DNA of 64,000 bases from Sphingobacterium populi. Its GTDB lineage: Bacteria > Bacteroidota > Bacteroidia > Sphingobacteriales > Sphingobacteriaceae. The stretch covers positions 62,001-126,000 of the forward strand of contig NZ_LQXS01000005.1 of NCBI RefSeq assembly GCF_001586775.1. The letters run 5' to 3'. Below the pieces are notes generated by a model that saw only the letters and a program-made list of their open reading frames with translations, had not been told where the DNA came from and made no database searches. How positions within the stretch are numbered: position 1 is the first letter of the stretch; each line of letters opens with the position of its first letter. This document shows positions 30,993 through 41,375 of this stretch, one piece after another. A program made the translations under genes and the position numbers.

Positions 30993-32451
30993 ACCACTGG
31001 TTCACATACAAGACCTTTGCATACGATACGGTTCTAAAACTGTGTTGCAGGACTTGGTGTGGACTTATGAGCATGGCACACATTGGGCGATTGGTGGCGA
31101 AAGCGGGTCTGGAAAAACAACCTTAGCGCGTGCACTGGCCAATCAAATCCCTTATCAGGGTACGATTGAGTTGAATTTGCCAAGCGATAGATCGCCTGCT
31201 GTACTTTACGTTCCTAACTGGTATCAGTTTACCAACTTAGAAGGCGATCGCAACTTTTACTATCAGCAACGCTACAATACCCATCAAGGGCGAGATACCA
31301 AAACGGTAGCTGGCGAATTAGCGTATTTTGCAGAACAGGAAAACCTTGTTTTAGCAGCAGCAATTCCCTTTGTGCAAGCGCTGGGATTTGAGCAGCAAAT
31401 GGATTCGCAATTGATTGAACTTTCTAGTGGCGAACACAAGAAATTACAGTTAGTAAAAGCACTGTGGAGCAATCCACAGCTTCTCATCATTGATGAGCCG
31501 TATACCGGTTTGGACAAAGCATCAAGAAAATCACTAAACGATTGTATTGACAGCTTGGCCGCACAAGGCACACAGGTAATTTTATTGACGAATGACACCA
31601 ACTTACCGCAATGCATCAATGCATTCGCAATCGTGCAATCTGGCCAGTTACGAGAAGTAGCTAGTCCGGATGATTTTATCGTGGCTAAGCCGCGACAATC
31701 ACGCGCTTTACCCGAATTTCTAAAAGCAGCACCCGAAGCAACTAGCGAGCAAATCATTCAGCTCAACAACATACATGTTCGCTATGGCGACAAAACTGTT
31801 TTGCAGGATATCTCTTGGACCGTCAACCGAGGCGACAAATGGGTCATTCAAGGTGCCAATGGATCGGGAAAATCTACCTTATTGAGCCTCATCAATGGCG
31901 ATCATCCTCAAGCATACGGTTTAGACATTCGCTTGTTTGGCAATCAACGTGGTTCTGGCGAAAGCATCTGGGATATTAAGCAAAAGATCGGGTTAATTTC
32001 GCCCGAAATGCACTGGTATTTTGACCAAACTGCTACTGTATGGCACACCGTCACGTCGGGATTTTTCGACAGCATCGGCTTATATGCTGAAGCCTCTTTT
32101 CAACAAAAGAAGCAAGTGGATGAATTGCTACATTTTTTTGATCTGTATACTGTCAAAAGCGAACTGCTGAGCACGTTGCCTTTAGGCAAACAACGTTTGG
32201 CATTATTGGCCAGAACAGTGATCAAAAATCCACCATTATTGGTATTGGATGAGCCCTGCCAAGGTTTGGATCAAACGCAAACACAATATTTCAACGACGT
32301 AGTAGATGAATTGTGCCAACATGGCAAAACATTGCTTTACGTCGGGCATTACGAAAGTCAATTACCTCAATCCATCGACCACCGTTTGGTATTGGAAAAG
32401 GGAAAAATAGTTAAACCACAACACAAAATTATACTAGAAGAACGAGTGTAA
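30985..32451 (+). CDS. Tandem ABC ATPase without membrane domain (ModF/PhrA-like)
   Basis: Soluble 488-residue protein with two ABC domains. Domain 1: P-loop [14 protein letters not shown] (about 37-50), signature [15 protein letters not shown], Walker [13 protein letters not shown]. Domain 2 (from about 255): P-loop [15 protein letters not shown], a degenerate signature [12 protein letters not shown] in place of LSGGQ, Walker [13 protein letters not shown]. No membrane segments are seen and no permease lies nearby. The best-fitting group is ModF/PhrA (photorepair-like ATPases) of unknown role. It overlaps leuD by 8 nt and precedes leuB by 24 nt. Confidence 0.82.
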   Translation: MSKPLVHIQDLCIRYGSKTVLQDLVWTYEHGTHWAIGGESGSGKTTLARALANQIPYQGTIELNLPSDRSPAVLYVPNWYQFTNLEGDRNFYYQQRYNTHQGRDTKTVAGELAYFAEQENLVLAAAIPFVQALGFEQQMDSQLIELSSGEHKKLQLVKALWSNPQLLIIDEPYTGLDKASRKSLNDCIDSLAAQGTQVILLTNDTNLPQCINAFAIVQSGQLREVASPDDFIVAKPRQSRALPEFLKAAPEATSEQIIQLNNIHVRYGDKTVLQDISWTVNRGDKWVIQGANGSGKSTLLSLINGDHPQAYGLDIRLFGNQRGSGESIWDIKQKIGLISPEMHWYFDQTATVWHTVTSGFFDSIGLYAEASFQQKKQVDELLHFFDLYTVKSELLSTLPLGKQRLALLARTVIKNPPLLVLDEPCQGLDQTQTQYFNDVVDELCQHGKTLLYVGHYESQLPQSIDHRLVLEKGKIVKPQHKIILEERV

Positions 32452-32475
32452 AAACTCGACAAGTAACGACATAAC

Positions 32476-33555
32476 ATGAAGAAGAATATATTAATCATCC
32501 CGGGTGATGGTATCGGACAAGAAGTAACAGAGTGGGGTAAGCAGGTACTGGAAGTAATCGCTTCCAAATTTGGACATGAGTTTGCCTTTGACAACGCTAT
32601 TATGGGGCATACTGCGATCGAAGCTACAGGCAATCCACTGCCTGACGAAACTTTGGCAAAAGCCAAAGCTTCTGACGCGATTTTGTTCGGCGCGATTGGT
32701 CATGCTAAATACGACAATGACCCTTCTGCCAAAGTACGCCCCGAGCAAGGTTTGTTGAAAATCCGCAAGGAACTGGGTTTGTACGCTAACTTACGCCCTA
32801 TTTTATTGTTCGATGAGCTGTTGGATGCTTCTAGCTTAAAGCCAGAAATCCTTCGCGGCACCGATATATTATTCTTCCGTGAGTTAACTGGTGATGTATA
32901 TTTCGGCGAGAAATTGCGCAATGCCGATAATACATTTGCTTCCGACCTAATGAATTACCACCGCTACGAAGTAGAGCGCATTGCACGCAAAGCGTTTGAA
33001 GCGGCGCAAACACGTGGCAAACGTCTTTGCTCGGTAGATAAAGCCAATGTATTAGAAACCTCGCGCCTTTGGAGAGAAGTAGTGCAAGGATTGGCCGCCG
33101 AATACCCCGATGTTGAAACCGAGCACATGTTTATCGACAATGCGGCTATGCAATTGGTCAAAAATCCAAAGAAATTTGATGTGGTATTGACCGCGAATCT
33201 ATTTGGCGATATCTTGACCGACGAAGCTTCACAGATTGCTGGCTCGATGGGCATGCTCGCCTCCGCTTCTATTGGCGATGGCACCGGATTTTTTGAACCG
33301 ATTCACGGATCTGCACACGATATTGCTGGCCAAGACAAAGCCAATCCATTAGCCTCTATCCTATCAGCAGCATTGATGTTGGACATTGCTTTCGGATTGC
33401 AAGAAGAAGCAAAAGCTGTAACCGACGCCGTAGACCAAGCATTGAAAGCAGGTTGGAGAACGAGTGATATCGCGGTGAACGATACGCCTACCGATCGTAT
33501 CTTGGGCACTGTCGCCATGGGCCAAAAAGTCATTGAATTATTGAAGTCAAGATAA
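32476..33555 (+). CDS. leuB: 3-isopropylmalate dehydrogenase
   Basis: Oxidative decarboxylation of 3-isopropylmalate with NAD+, third leucine step. The start MKKNILIIPGDGIGQEVTEWGKQ is typical. Substrate and metal residues lie in LRPILLFDEL, VYFGEK, YHRYEVERIARKAFE and LTANLFGDILTDEASQIAGSMGM, and NAD binding in EPIHGSAHDIAGQDKANPLA. Length 359 is standard. Confidence 0.96.
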   Translation: MKKNILIIPGDGIGQEVTEWGKQVLEVIASKFGHEFAFDNAIMGHTAIEATGNPLPDETLAKAKASDAILFGAIGHAKYDNDPSAKVRPEQGLLKIRKELGLYANLRPILLFDELLDASSLKPEILRGTDILFFRELTGDVYFGEKLRNADNTFASDLMNYHRYEVERIARKAFEAAQTRGKRLCSVDKANVLETSRLWREVVQGLAAEYPDVETEHMFIDNAAMQLVKNPKKFDVVLTANLFGDILTDEASQIAGSMGMLASASIGDGTGFFEPIHGSAHDIAGQDKANPLASILSAALMLDIAFGLQEEAKAVTDAVDQALKAGWRTSDIAVNDTPTDRILGTVAMGQKVIELLKSR

Positions 33556-33597
33556 CCGATATATAAACATACTGTAAAGTACTAAATTTCGAAACTT

Positions 33598-34751
33598 ATG
33601 TTACACGATCCGAATCATTTGTATATCTTCGACACCACGCTCAGAGATGGTGAACAAGTACCTGGCTGTCAGCTAACGACACCAGAAAAAATCGAAATAG
33701 CCAGGGATCTGGAAACGCTAGGCGTGGATATCATTGAAGCAGGTTTTCCCGTATCCAGTCCCGGAGATTTCCAATCCGTTGTCGAGCTTTCCAAAGCCGT
33801 GGACAATGTCATCATCTGTGCCCTTACGCGGGCAAACGAAAACGATATCAATATCGCAGCCGAAGCTTTAAAATATGCCAAACGCCCACGTATCCACACC
33901 GGCATAGGTTCGTCAGACATGCACATTAAGTACAAATTTAACAGCACACGTGAAGAAATATTAGATCGCGCAGTAGCCGCTGTTAAACATGCCAAAAGTC
34001 TGGTAGAGGATGTAGAGTTCTTTGCTGAAGACGCGGGACGCGCCGATCTTCCATATTTAGCGCAGATGGTCGAAGCGGTGATTGCTGCAGGTGCTACTGT
34101 CGTTAATATTCCAGATACCAACGGCTACTGCTTGCCAGATCAATATGGCTCCAAAATCCAATATCTGAAAGAAAATGTGAAGAATATTGATCAGGCGATC
34201 ATTTCAGCACATTGCCATAATGACCTAGCTTAGCCACTGCCAATTCAATCGCGGCCGTTCAACAAGGTGCACGTCAGGTAGAATGTACCATTAATGGTAT
34301 CGGCGAGCGCGCAGGAAACACTTCGCTAGAAGAAGTAGCGATGATCTTGAAAGTACATGCCGCGCACTTCCCTGGCCTTACGTCGAACATCAACAGCAGG
34401 CTGTTCACCGCCATTTCACAAAAAGTGAGCTCAATGATGCGCATGCCGGTACAACCTAACAAAGCTATCGTCGGTAAAAATGCCTTTGCACACAGTTCAG
34501 GTATTCACCAAGATGGTTTCTTAAAGCACCGCGAGAATTACGAAATCATCCGCCCAGAAGATGTAGGTTTGGATGAAGCTGGTATTATTCTTACCGCTCG
34601 CTCTGGTCGTCATGCATTAAAGCATCATCTTGAGCGATTAGGTTATACCTTGGATAAAGAAGCCTTGGCATCTACCTACGAGCGTTTTCTTGTATTGGCA
34701 GATGCCAAAAAAGACATTGTAGACGAGGATCTTTTGACCTTAGTCAAATAA
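33598..34751 (+). pseudogene. leuA: 2-isopropylmalate synthase, short form, interrupted by one apparent 1-nt deletion
   Basis: First committed leucine step, condensing acetyl-CoA with 2-ketoisovalerate. The first frame has [17 protein letters not shown] (metal and substrate binding) and ends at SAHCHNDLA, where the metal-binding HCHND is followed by a premature stop. Restoring a G near 34228 joins it to [19 protein letters not shown] and NGIGERAGNTSLEEV. The repaired protein has 384 residues. It ends after VDEDLLTLVK, so the C-terminal allosteric domain of long LeuA proteins (about 130 residues) is absent; only 31 nt remain before ilvA, which leaves no room for it. Confidence 0.9.
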
Positions 34752-34782
34752 CTCGTCTTCTATACATAACAATAAACAATAC

Positions 34783-36030
34783 ATGAATCTATCCACGTTG
34801 GAAATCGACTGTCTGGCTGCCAAAGAACGTATCCAAGATGTCGTTTTTCGCACGCCATTACAATACAATCATCACCTGTCGGAAAAGTACGGCGCAGATA
34901 TCTATCTAAAACGTGAAGACCTACAAGTTGTGCGTTCGTACAAATTGCGCGGTGCATTCAATAAGATTAGTAGCCTGTCGGCAGATGATTTAAAGCGCGG
35001 CGTCGTATGTGCCAGTGCGGGCAATCACGCTCAGGGCGTGGCACTGTCGTGCAAAAAATTAAACATTAAAGGCGTAATCTTTATGCCTGGACCAACGCCA
35101 CGCCAAAAGATTACACAAACAGAAATGTGGGGCAATGGCAATATAGAAATTGTATTGACCGGCGATACGTTTGATGATTGCCAAAAGGCCGCTTTGGATT
35201 ACGCAGCCGAACACTCCATGGTATTCATTCCACCGTTTGATGACATCAAGATCATCGAAGGCCAAGGTACCGTAGCAGTAGAAATCTTGGAAGACTTGCC
35301 TGATGTCGAAGCGGTAATTATGCCCATCGGTGGCGGAGGATTATCTTCCGGACTGAGCTTGTACATGAAGCAGTATTCGCCTACAACCAAATTATATGGT
35401 GTAGAGCCAGAAGGTGCTCCATCTATGCAAGCTGCAATGGAACATGGTGGGCCAATCGAGTTAGAAAGCATCAACAAGTTTGTGGATGGTGCTGCCGTGA
35501 AGAAAATAGGCGTGCTGCCTTTTGCCATCTCTAGTGAATTATTGGATAGCGTACGATCCGTGCCCGAAGGTAAAATCTGTACAACCATTCTGGAGCTGTA
35601 TAACAAAGATGCCATTGTAGCCGAACCTGCTGGAGCATTATCTATCGCTGCATTAGATTTTCACCAAGAAGAGATTCGCGGGAAAAAAGTTGTATGTATT
35701 GTTTCGGGTGGCAACAATGATATCGATCGCATGGGCGAGATCAAAGAGATGTCATTATTGTACGAAGGTATCAAGCACTATTTTATTGTGCGTTTTCCAC
35801 AACGTCCCGGTGCATTAAGATTATTAGTAACCGAAGTATTGGGACCAAAAGATGATATTACCCGCTTCGAATACATTAAAAAAACCGAGCGCGAACGCGG
35901 ACCAGCACTGATTGGCGTCGAGCTCGGCTCCGCCAAAGATTACACCAGTCTAATCGAGCGCCTCAAAGCGTATAAGTTCGATTTTATTGAAATCAATAAG
36001 GATCAAACGCTTTTTGAGTATTTGGTGTAA
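34783..36030 (+). CDS. ilvA: Threonine deaminase (threonine ammonia-lyase)
   Basis: Makes 2-ketobutyrate from threonine for isoleucine. The PLP lysine is K54 in VRSYKLRGAFNKI; CASAGNHAQGVA and MPIGGGGLSSGLSLYM are the other PLP-site motifs. The 415-residue form carries a single C-terminal ACT-like regulatory domain (about 330-415, HYFIVRFPQRPGALRLLV and later), as in Bacillus rather than E. coli, which has two. Isoleucine feedback is inferred. It closes the BCAA cluster; a long hairpin follows. Confidence 0.95.
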   Translation: MNLSTLEIDCLAAKERIQDVVFRTPLQYNHHLSEKYGADIYLKREDLQVVRSYKLRGAFNKISSLSADDLKRGVVCASAGNHAQGVALSCKKLNIKGVIFMPGPTPRQKITQTEMWGNGNIEIVLTGDTFDDCQKAALDYAAEHSMVFIPPFDDIKIIEGQGTVAVEILEDLPDVEAVIMPIGGGGLSSGLSLYMKQYSPTTKLYGVEPEGAPSMQAAMEHGGPIELESINKFVDGAAVKKIGVLPFAISSELLDSVRSVPEGKICTTILELYNKDAIVAEPAGALSIAALDFHQEEIRGKKVVCIVSGGNNDIDRMGEIKEMSLLYEGIKHYFIVRFPQRPGALRLLVTEVLGPKDDITRFEYIKKTERERGPALIGVELGSAKDYTSLIERLKAYKFDFIEINKDQTLFEYLV

Positions 36031-36065
36031 TTCATTCAAGTAACAACTTCTATCCGAAGCTATAG

Positions 36066-36116
36066 CACAAAATAAATAAGCAATATTTTATACTAAAATT
36101 GCTTATTTATTTTGTG
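36066..36116. terminator. Hairpin with 19-bp perfect stem after ilvA
   Basis: 36066-36084 is an exact inverted repeat of 36098-36116. The stem is AT-rich with one GC pair cluster at GCAAT/ATTGC, and there is no long T run after it. It is the likely end of the BCAA transcript. Confidence 0.65.
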
Positions 36117-36167
36117 ATTAGTACTAACTTAGGGTCACCAAATATCCTATTATTAGTTTAAGTTAGT

Positions 36168-37984
36168 ATGTCTTCAAAACACCACTCTCTTATCATAGGC
36201 GCTGTCTTAGCCGCGCTTTTACTATTGGTATGTAGCATAGCAACGAAAGCTCAAACAACCACATCCGTTGATTGGTCTGCTATGGATTCTGTGCTAGAGA
36301 AAGTACGAGAAGATTATCATGTAGCCGGATTTTCAGTCGCAGTCGTACAAAAGGATAGTTTGCTCTATAGCAAAGGCTTCGGTTTTAGTAACTATGAGGA
36401 TAAGTTACCTGCTACGCCACAAACTTTGTATGCTATTGGCTCTTCAACCAAGGCCTTCACGGCAGGATTAATCGGTAAAATATTTGGCGACAGCTTGTCT
36501 TTAGACGATAAAATCACCCAACATTTGCCTGCCTTACGTTTTCAAGATGGACGCGAAAGCCAAGTGACTGTACGTGACTTGATGGCGCACCGTACCGGAC
36601 TTTCTCGATATGACCTTTCATGGTATCTATTTAATACCAGTAATCGCGACAGCCTATTAGCTCGCGTACAATACATGAAACCGACTGCGACCTGCGAACT
36701 ACTTATTTTTATAACAACTTCATGTACCTAGCACAAGGCATGATTGCAGAGAAGATGACTGGAAAATCTTGGGAAGATAATATTCGCACGCATTTTTTTA
36801 ATCCGCTTGGCATGTCGCAAAGTAATCTCAGCATTGCCGCCATGAAAGCTGATAAAAATGCTGCTCTGGGATATACCGTAGACGACAATAAAAACATTAC
36901 CTACATGCCTTACTACAATATCAATGGCATGGGGCCAGCGGGCAGTATCAATAGTAGCGTAGCAGAGATGGCGAATTGGTTGAAAGTTTGGTTGAATGGT
37001 GGAAAGTTTAACGGGCAGCAAATTTTACCTGCAAGCTATGTGCAAGAAGCCATGAGCTCGCAGATGGTAATGGCTGCCAGTTTGCCAACCTCAAAGCGTC
37101 CTGATCTACATTTTGCCAATTATGGTTTAGGATGGATGACAGCGTCCTACCGAGGTCACTATCGCGTGGAACATGGAGGTAACATCGATGGATTTTCAGC
37201 ATCTGTTGCTTTCTTTCCTAGCGATTCTGTAGGCATTGTGGTTCTGACCAATCAAAATGGTTCCGATGTTCCAGGCGTAGTACGCAATTTGATCTCGGAT
37301 CAATTGTTGGGATTATCATATGTAAATTGGAATACGCGTGGTGTGGAACAAGATAGCGCAGAAACGGAAATAAAGCCTCTAGAAGAAGATTTAAAACAAG
37401 TGAAAGGTACAAAGCCATCCCATTTGTTAGCGGATTATGTTGGACAATATCATCATCCAGCTTATGGTCAATTAGAGATACGCTTCGAAAACGGTGTTTT
37501 AAAAACACATTTAGCGACAAAAGAACACAGCTTGGAGCATTATCATTATGACACGTTCACGCTTAGAGAGCGAAGTACAGATAAAGAGAAAAAGCAAGAT
37601 GACGATGAAGCGCAAAAGATTACTTTTCACACCGACTTTGATGGCAATATCAAAAGTGCCGAAATAGATCTTCCAGAATCCTTTGAATTTGCACGAAAAC
37701 CTGCGGCAAAGGAAGTAAGCACAAAAGATATAGCGGCATATGTCGGCCAGTACATAGTTGGTAATATGAAGATTACTATCACTGCAAAAGACGGTATCAT
37801 CTATATGGACGTACCCGGACAGAAAAATTATGAAACAGTATCTCAAGGCAATCATAATTTTAAGATCAAGGATCTTGCTGGTTTTGCGATTCGCTTCGAA
37901 ATAGATGAAACCAGCGCAAGGGCAACCAATCTCTATGCAATCCAACCGAATGGCACTTTCGTTGCAAAAAGAATTAATGAGTAG
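36168..37984 (+). pseudogene. Serine hydrolase (class C beta-lactamase family), interrupted by one apparent 1-nt deletion
   Basis: Secreted serine beta-lactamase-like hydrolase or peptidase. Frame 1 has a signal peptide (about 1-29), the nucleophile motif S92-S-T-K95 in AIGSSTKAFTAG and MAHRTGLSRYD. It breaks at MKPTA; adding a G near 36689 gives DLRTTYFYNNFMYLAQGMIAE, with the second motif YNN. Frame 2 holds the third motif RVEHGGNIDGF and a C-terminal DUF3471-like extension (about 430-605). The restored length is 605. The substrate is unknown; these enzymes include D-aminopeptidases and esterases and need not give antibiotic resistance. Confidence 0.87.
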
Positions 37985-38356
37985 CATGTTCTGATAGAAT
38001 ATAGATACTCGGCTTGTTGTACCATCTTTTATGATTAATTTCATAATATCGAGACAATAAAATCATTCCACCAATAAGCTGCTAACACTCACCAACTGCT
38101 TGTACGAGTACTTGGTAACTTCATTTTTTCTTAACTAATGAACTCATAGCGGCAATCCTCATTTTCAAAACTAATTTTCCTAAGACGGAATAATTTTATA
38201 CATTTTTATTCCATCCGCACCATTTTTTATTACATTTGGTTACTATACCTAGTAATATATAAACTTAGAAAATGTACGCTTTGGCGCAGATTAATCACAC
38301 TGCCCCAAATTTTGAGCGTAGAAACTACTATTTTATAAACTTAAAATACAACACAG
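37985..38356. other. Intergenic region before susC 1
   Basis: The 372 bases hold no gene. GGAATAA (38187-38193) and TTATTCC (38206-38212) form an inverted repeat. TACATTTG (38231-38238) fits the -7 promoter consensus and would give a leader of about 110 nt; no -33 partner is clear. No sigma/anti-sigma gene lies nearby. Confidence 0.5.
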
Positions 38357-41300
38357 ATGAAATCAAAATTACCTTCTCAAGGTATTCGCATGCTTGTGTC
38401 TTCGCTCGTACTTTTCCTACTGTATGGAAATATCGCGTTTGCGCAAAATGCTACCTTCAATGGCAAAGTTATGGGGGATGGACAGGCTATTTCTGGAGCC
38501 ACCTTGACCTTAGTAGAGTTAGATCGTAAAGCAGGCACCGACGCCAGTGGCACATTTAGTTTCAGTGCGGTTGCACCTGGAAGCTACACGTTAATTGTTT
38601 CCTTTCTAGGCTATGAAACATACCGAGAAACTGTTAGCGTCACCGAGGATATGTCGCCATTGAACATTAATTTGCAAGCTTCTTCCAGTGACGATATTGG
38701 AGAGATCACCGTCGTTGGTTACGCATCCGTACAGCGCAAAGATCTTACTGGCGCAGTTACAAAAGTGAGTGAAAAAGATTTTAACCAAGGTCCATTCACT
38801 GCACCAGATCAATTGATACAGGGTAAAGCTCCAGGCGTGCAAATGATTAATAATAGCGGCCAACCTGGTGGTGAAACGACTGTGCGTATCCGTGGTAACT
38901 CGGCCGTAACTGGCGATGGCCAACCATTATATGTCGTGGACGGAATCGCTTTAGATGGTCGCTCCCCTCGTCCCGATCGGAGTGCTGCTACAGGATCGAC
39001 GCCCGGCGGAAATCCATTGGTGTTTCTCAACACTTCGGATATCGAAAGTATGGAAATCCTCAAAGATGCTTCTGCTACTGCGATCTACGGCGCACGCGCA
39101 GCTTACGGGGTGGTTTTAATCAATACCAAACGAGGCAAAGCAGGCGATTTGCAGGTCAATGTAAACGCTTCTACTGGTGTATCCTCCTTGATGCGTCGTT
39201 TGGATATTCTAGATGGAAATCAGTTTCGTAATGCATTAAATAGTTATGGTATTACGGGAGGTGATCTAGGCGATAATGTGGATGCGATGGGCGCGATTAC
39301 ACGTAATGCCATCATCCAAGATTACGCAGTATCAATGAGTGGTGGAACCGAAGATGCCAAATTCCGCGCTTCCATTGGTTACCAAGACCAAGAAGGTATT
39401 CTCATCAAAAGTGGCTTTAAAAAGGTTGCAGCTTCGGTCAACGGAAATTTTCGTATGCTGGAAAGCAAAAAGTTAGGTCTTGATTTGGGGTTGATCGGTA
39501 CGCAAACCAATGAGCAATTGGCCGCAGTGACGACTGATGCCGGTTTTGAAGGCAGCTTAGTAGGCCAAGCATTGAATTGGAATCCAACTGAACCTTTGTA
39601 CAATCCAGATGGATCGCTCAACATTAAATACGGTACTTCTATCATCAACCCATTGGGAATGGCGGAGGCCAACAACGATCATGCACGGGTATCTACTATT
39701 ATTGGTAGCGTCTCGCCATACTACAAATTCAATGACTGGTTGGAATATCGTGCACTTGGCGCTGTAAATTACAGTTCTGGTATTCGTCGTGCTTCTACCA
39801 GAAGCTGGATCAATATCCCAGGTATTGTAGCCGATCAGGATGGTGGAGCATTGGGTGGCGAAGCTTCTTATGCGAATAACGAACTGATGACTAGCCAATT
39901 GACACACACCTTAACATTCAATCGTGAGATTGCCAATAAGTTGAATTTAAATGCAGTCCTCGGCTATGAATACATGAATTTCATGTACAAAGGAATGGAT
40001 TTCCGAGGGATCAATTATGGCGATATAGATATCGATTACACCGATGCGTTACAAGCCGGATCTAGCGGAAACCGCACAATCAATTCTTTCAATGATCCAA
40101 CTACTGAATTGCAATCTTACTTCTTCCGCGCTATATTTAACTACGACTCTCGCTATTTATTGACAGCCACTGTACGACGTGATGGTTCTACTAAATTCGG
40201 AGCTAACAATAAATACGGCAACTTTCCTTCTTTCTCGGCCGCCTGGAATATCCGCAATGAAAGCTTTATGCAGGATGTCGCTTGGTTAAGCGAATTGCGC
40301 TTACGCGCTGGTTGGGGACGTACCGGTAACCAAGAATTCCCAGCCGGATCAGCCATTAATCGTTATGGCTTTATTAATGATAATGCCGTGCGACCGATCA
40401 ATAACGGAAATCCAAATTTGCGCTGGCAAAGTGACGAGCAGCTGAACATTGGTTTAGACTTTGGATTGTTTGGCACCAAGTTAACGGGCTCGATTGATGT
40501 TTTCGACAAGAAAACCACCGACCTACTCTATCCGACTATTCCATTGTATCCAAATGCACCAGACGCCCCTATCATTTACAGCAATCTGGATGGAGAGATC
40601 CGTAATCGCGGGGTAGAATTTGGCTTGCATTCCAACGTCATTCAGAAAGAAAACTTGACTTGGAATATCGGGGCTAATCTGACTTTATTGAAAAATGAAG
40701 TGAACAATATGAATAATGTAATCCTGACAGGAGCACTGAGTGGCCAAGGTGTATCCGGAGCTACCATACAAGTAATCCAAGCAGGGCTACCCATGTTTGC
40801 TATGATGACACGTGAATATTTAGGATTAAGTCCAGAAGGATTTTCAACTTATACAGACGACGGCTTTAGCATGCTATATATGGGCAATCCAAATCCTAGT
40901 GCCTTGATTGGTTTTAGTACCGATATAGCATACAAAAGATTTACTTTCTCTGCTAACTTCAATGGTATGTTGGGGCAAGATATTTATAATAATACCGCCA
41001 ATACGGTATTACCAATCACCAATTTGGGCGGATTTAGAAATATCGCATCAGGATTGCTGAACTCCCCTATCCAGGAATCACTGACCAACTCGGCCGCACC
41101 TTCCTCCCGTTTTATAGAAGATGGTAGCTATATTAAATTGGCGAACGCAACGATCGGTTACCAGATAGGAAATATCGGCGCCTCGTTGAAAAATCTAAAT
41201 ATCTTCTTCAACGGGACGAATTTATTGCTATTCACCAAGTACACCGGGTTTGATCCAGAAGTCAACACCGCCAAAGGTGTCGGCAACACCGGTTCTGCTG

Positions 41301-41364
41301 GAATCGATTACATTGCTATCCGCCAGCACGAACTTTCAATCTAGGCGTAAACTTCTCTCTCTAA
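38357..41364 (+). CDS. SusC/RagA-family TonB-linked receptor, with an apparent 1-nt deletion near its end
   Basis: Outer membrane importer pairing with the SusD at 41376. Signal peptide to about residue 29 (GNIAFAQ), CarboxypepD_reg domain (about 32-110), TonB box EITVVGYASVQRKDLTG, then the plug with PLYVVDGIALDG and DIESMEILKDASATAIYGARA. The barrel fills the rest. As written the frame stops at 41344 with IAIRQHELSI; adding a C near 41320 gives IAIPPARTFNLGVNFSL and a stop at 41364, a normal barrel end, for 1002 residues. The substrate cannot be read from sequence. Confidence 0.92.
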
Positions 41365-41375
41365 TTTCCGAAAAC

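Noticed and set aside
36722..37984. Second half of the serine hydrolase as its own gene
   Set aside because: It lacks a signal peptide and the SxxK nucleophile; adding one G joins it to the first half.
37511..38044. 177-codon minus-strand frame over the end of the serine hydrolase
   Set aside because: Antisense to the hydrolase C-terminal domain; Cys- and Phe-rich composition is typical of shadow frames.
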